Under the pieces are notes generated by a model. The model did no database searches, had not been told where the DNA came from, and saw nothing but the letters and a program-made list of their open reading frames with translations. Source: Bacteroidota bacterium (GTDB lineage Bacteria > Bacteroidota > Bacteroidia > Chitinophagales > Chitinophagaceae). From it: a DNA stretch of 64,000 nucleotides. This document shows, in pieces, positions 63,061-64,000 of the stretch (position 1 is the first letter of the stretch; each line of letters starts with the position of its first letter). The stretch lies in contig CANGUG010000014.1 of assembly GCA_947457075.1 (NCBI GenBank), positions 36,070-100,069 of the forward strand, given 5' to 3'. A program made the position numbers and the translations under genes.

Positions 63061-63206
63061 GTCATTTTAGAGTTTAATATCAATTTTTATTAATATCCCT
63101 CAATTTTATGTAAATTTAATTATTTTAACAAACAAGGAGTTCAGGCCTTAAGTGTATAATTTTTCTTAATCTGAGCTTTTTATTTCATGGTATAAAATTA
63201 TTAACA

Positions 63207-63728
63207 ATGAAAAAAATGTTTTTTTTAGTGTTTATTCTTATTGGCACAGCTTCTTATGGACAAACCTTAAAGAAACTAAAAGTTTTTTGTAAGGATAATT
63301 TTGACCCACGTGCATCAATAACAGTAGAGGAATTAGAGCAAGACCCAGTTTTAGCTGTTGATGCTTTGAAGAATAATTTAGTAATAAACGGATTTAAAGT
63401 TATTTCTGAACGTGTTGCAAAAGAAAAATTCGAAATTAATAATAATGGAACAAAGCAAGGTTCTTCCTTCAATCAGGATTTATCTGCTGGAGTGACAACA
63501 TATATGAAGTCAGTATATGTTATCACTCTTGTATATAGTGCGAGGCCAGATACAGGATGTGGGGGTGTTGTTATGAGTAATTTAAGTGGACAAATTGTTG
63601 ACTTAGCGAATGATGGTGAAATTGTCGCAACGTTTTCTTTTAACCAGAACGGTTTAGAGGGAAAATGTACATCAAAAGTTATGGAATCTCTGGCAGTAGC
63701 ACTTAAAGAAAAACAAAAAATTAAGTAG
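63207..63728 (+). CDS. Secreted orphan, 173 residues
   Basis: Starts MKKMFFLVFILIGTASYGQ, a signal peptide. The mature part has VFCKDNFDPRASITVEELEQ, a cysteine-containing TGCGGVVMSNLSGQIVDL and a second late cysteine in EGKCTSKVMESL. It is probably periplasmic or secreted. It looks distantly like curli/CsgG-type accessory proteins, but that is not firm. It lies between two copies of the duplicated gene end. Confidence 0.7.
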   Translation: MKKMFFLVFILIGTASYGQTLKKLKVFCKDNFDPRASITVEELEQDPVLAVDALKNNLVINGFKVISERVAKEKFEINNNGTKQGSSFNQDLSAGVTTYMKSVYVITLVYSARPDTGCGGVVMSNLSGQIVDLANDGEIVATFSFNQNGLEGKCTSKVMESLAVALKEKQKIK

Positions 63729-63768
63729 CTCCATATTATATACTAAATAATTACTATATAATATGGAG
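63729..63768. terminator. Perfect hairpin at a convergent junction
   Basis: CTCCATATTATATA (63729-63742) and TATATAATATGGAG (63755-63768), perfect 14-base stem, 12-base loop, just after the secreted orphan's stop and before the stop of the edge gene. It is well placed as a bidirectional terminator. Confidence 0.65.
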
Positions 63769-63778
63769 TATTTACTTA

Positions 63779-64000
63779 TCAGTTGCAATACTTTGAAAAT
63801 TCTCGAAATATGCTTCTGTATTTTTGTCCTATATCAAGAGAGTAGTTATTAATTCCAATTATTGTACTATCATCCATATTTATCATTTTCCCATTCCAAA
63901 ACCGTTTCATAGTGTGGCTGCTTGTTTTAATTTGAAGCCTGCTTGAGCTTGTAAACTCACCTCTTCTTTCATATCGAATAAGATTAACCTCGCTTATATC
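63779..64000 (-). CDS. Partial gene running off the right edge
   Basis: The last 73 codons of a minus-strand gene whose start is outside the window. The frame is open from base 64000 to TGA at 63779-63781. It reads RRGEFTSSSRLQIKTSSHTM, then KRFWNGKMINMDDSTIIGIN and ends FREFSKYCN. The family is not recognised. A frameshifted copy of its end lies at 62905-63011. Confidence 0.6.
   Translation of the reverse strand, partial: DISEVNLIRYERRGEFTSSSRLQIKTSSHTMKRFWNGKMINMDDSTIIGINNYSLDIGQKYRSIFREFSKYCN

Overview
The window looks like a chromosomal stretch of a Bacteroidota bacterium, probably of the Chitinophagaceae type. Four things point there. The DNA is AT-rich. Several start sites have TAnnTTTG boxes, four of them with a TTG/TTTG-like element about 20 bases upstream, the Bacteroidota sigma-A pattern. 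Shine-Dalgarno sequences are generally absent. The tmRNA encodes a GETNYAMAA-type tag and the L36 protein is the form without a zinc site. The genus call is inference.

Bases 1-25300 are housekeeping. In order: phoH and rpe (minus strand), a secreted beta-propeller protein and a small membrane protein, then the alpha ribosomal operon infA-rpmJ-rpsM-rpsK-rpsD-rpoA-rplQ with a hairpin in several of its gaps. After that come carA, aroQ, a family-39-like glycosyltransferase, a large TamB-like protein, gamma-glutamyltranspeptidase, a secreted M14 peptidase, a PIG-L deacetylase, an amino-acid permease and a GH13 glucanohydrolase.

Bases 25300-55240 are an accessory region rich in DNA-processing and defence-type genes. 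The left part (25.3-31.3 kb) holds five minus-strand genes, mostly orphans but including an AAA+ ATPase. Beside them are a small protein with a caspase-like His-Gly/Cys pattern and a DnaB-helicase-like protein whose Walker A lysine is replaced by leucine. The centre (31.4-44.4 kb) is a tight co-directional array: rmuC, a compact structured RNA candidate, a reverse transcriptase with a YEDD active site, a PD-(D/E)XK nuclease with a cysteine cluster, a 5'-nucleotidase, recD, recC, recB and a small orphan. This RT-RecBCD array is the most unusual thing in the window. The right part (44.5-55.2 kb) holds a DUF262/HNH protein, a HEPN protein, a DUF4116 protein, a WYL regulator, a second AAA+ ATPase, a sirtuin without zinc cysteines and a run of small orphans that includes a probable PD-(D/E)XK nuclease.

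Bases 55247-62612 return to housekeeping: a PolX-family protein with a degraded polymerase site but an intact PHP domain, a lysine/alanine histone-H1-like protein, rpmA and rplU on the minus strand, then a GH3-like adenylating enzyme, dxr, rseP and the tmRNA gene ssrA. Everything after ssrA (62.6-64 kb) looks like the edge of an inserted segment. It has short att-like repeats, a small orphan, a duplicated and frameshifted gene end, two perfect inverted repeats, a secreted orphan, and the 3' end of a gene running off the window.
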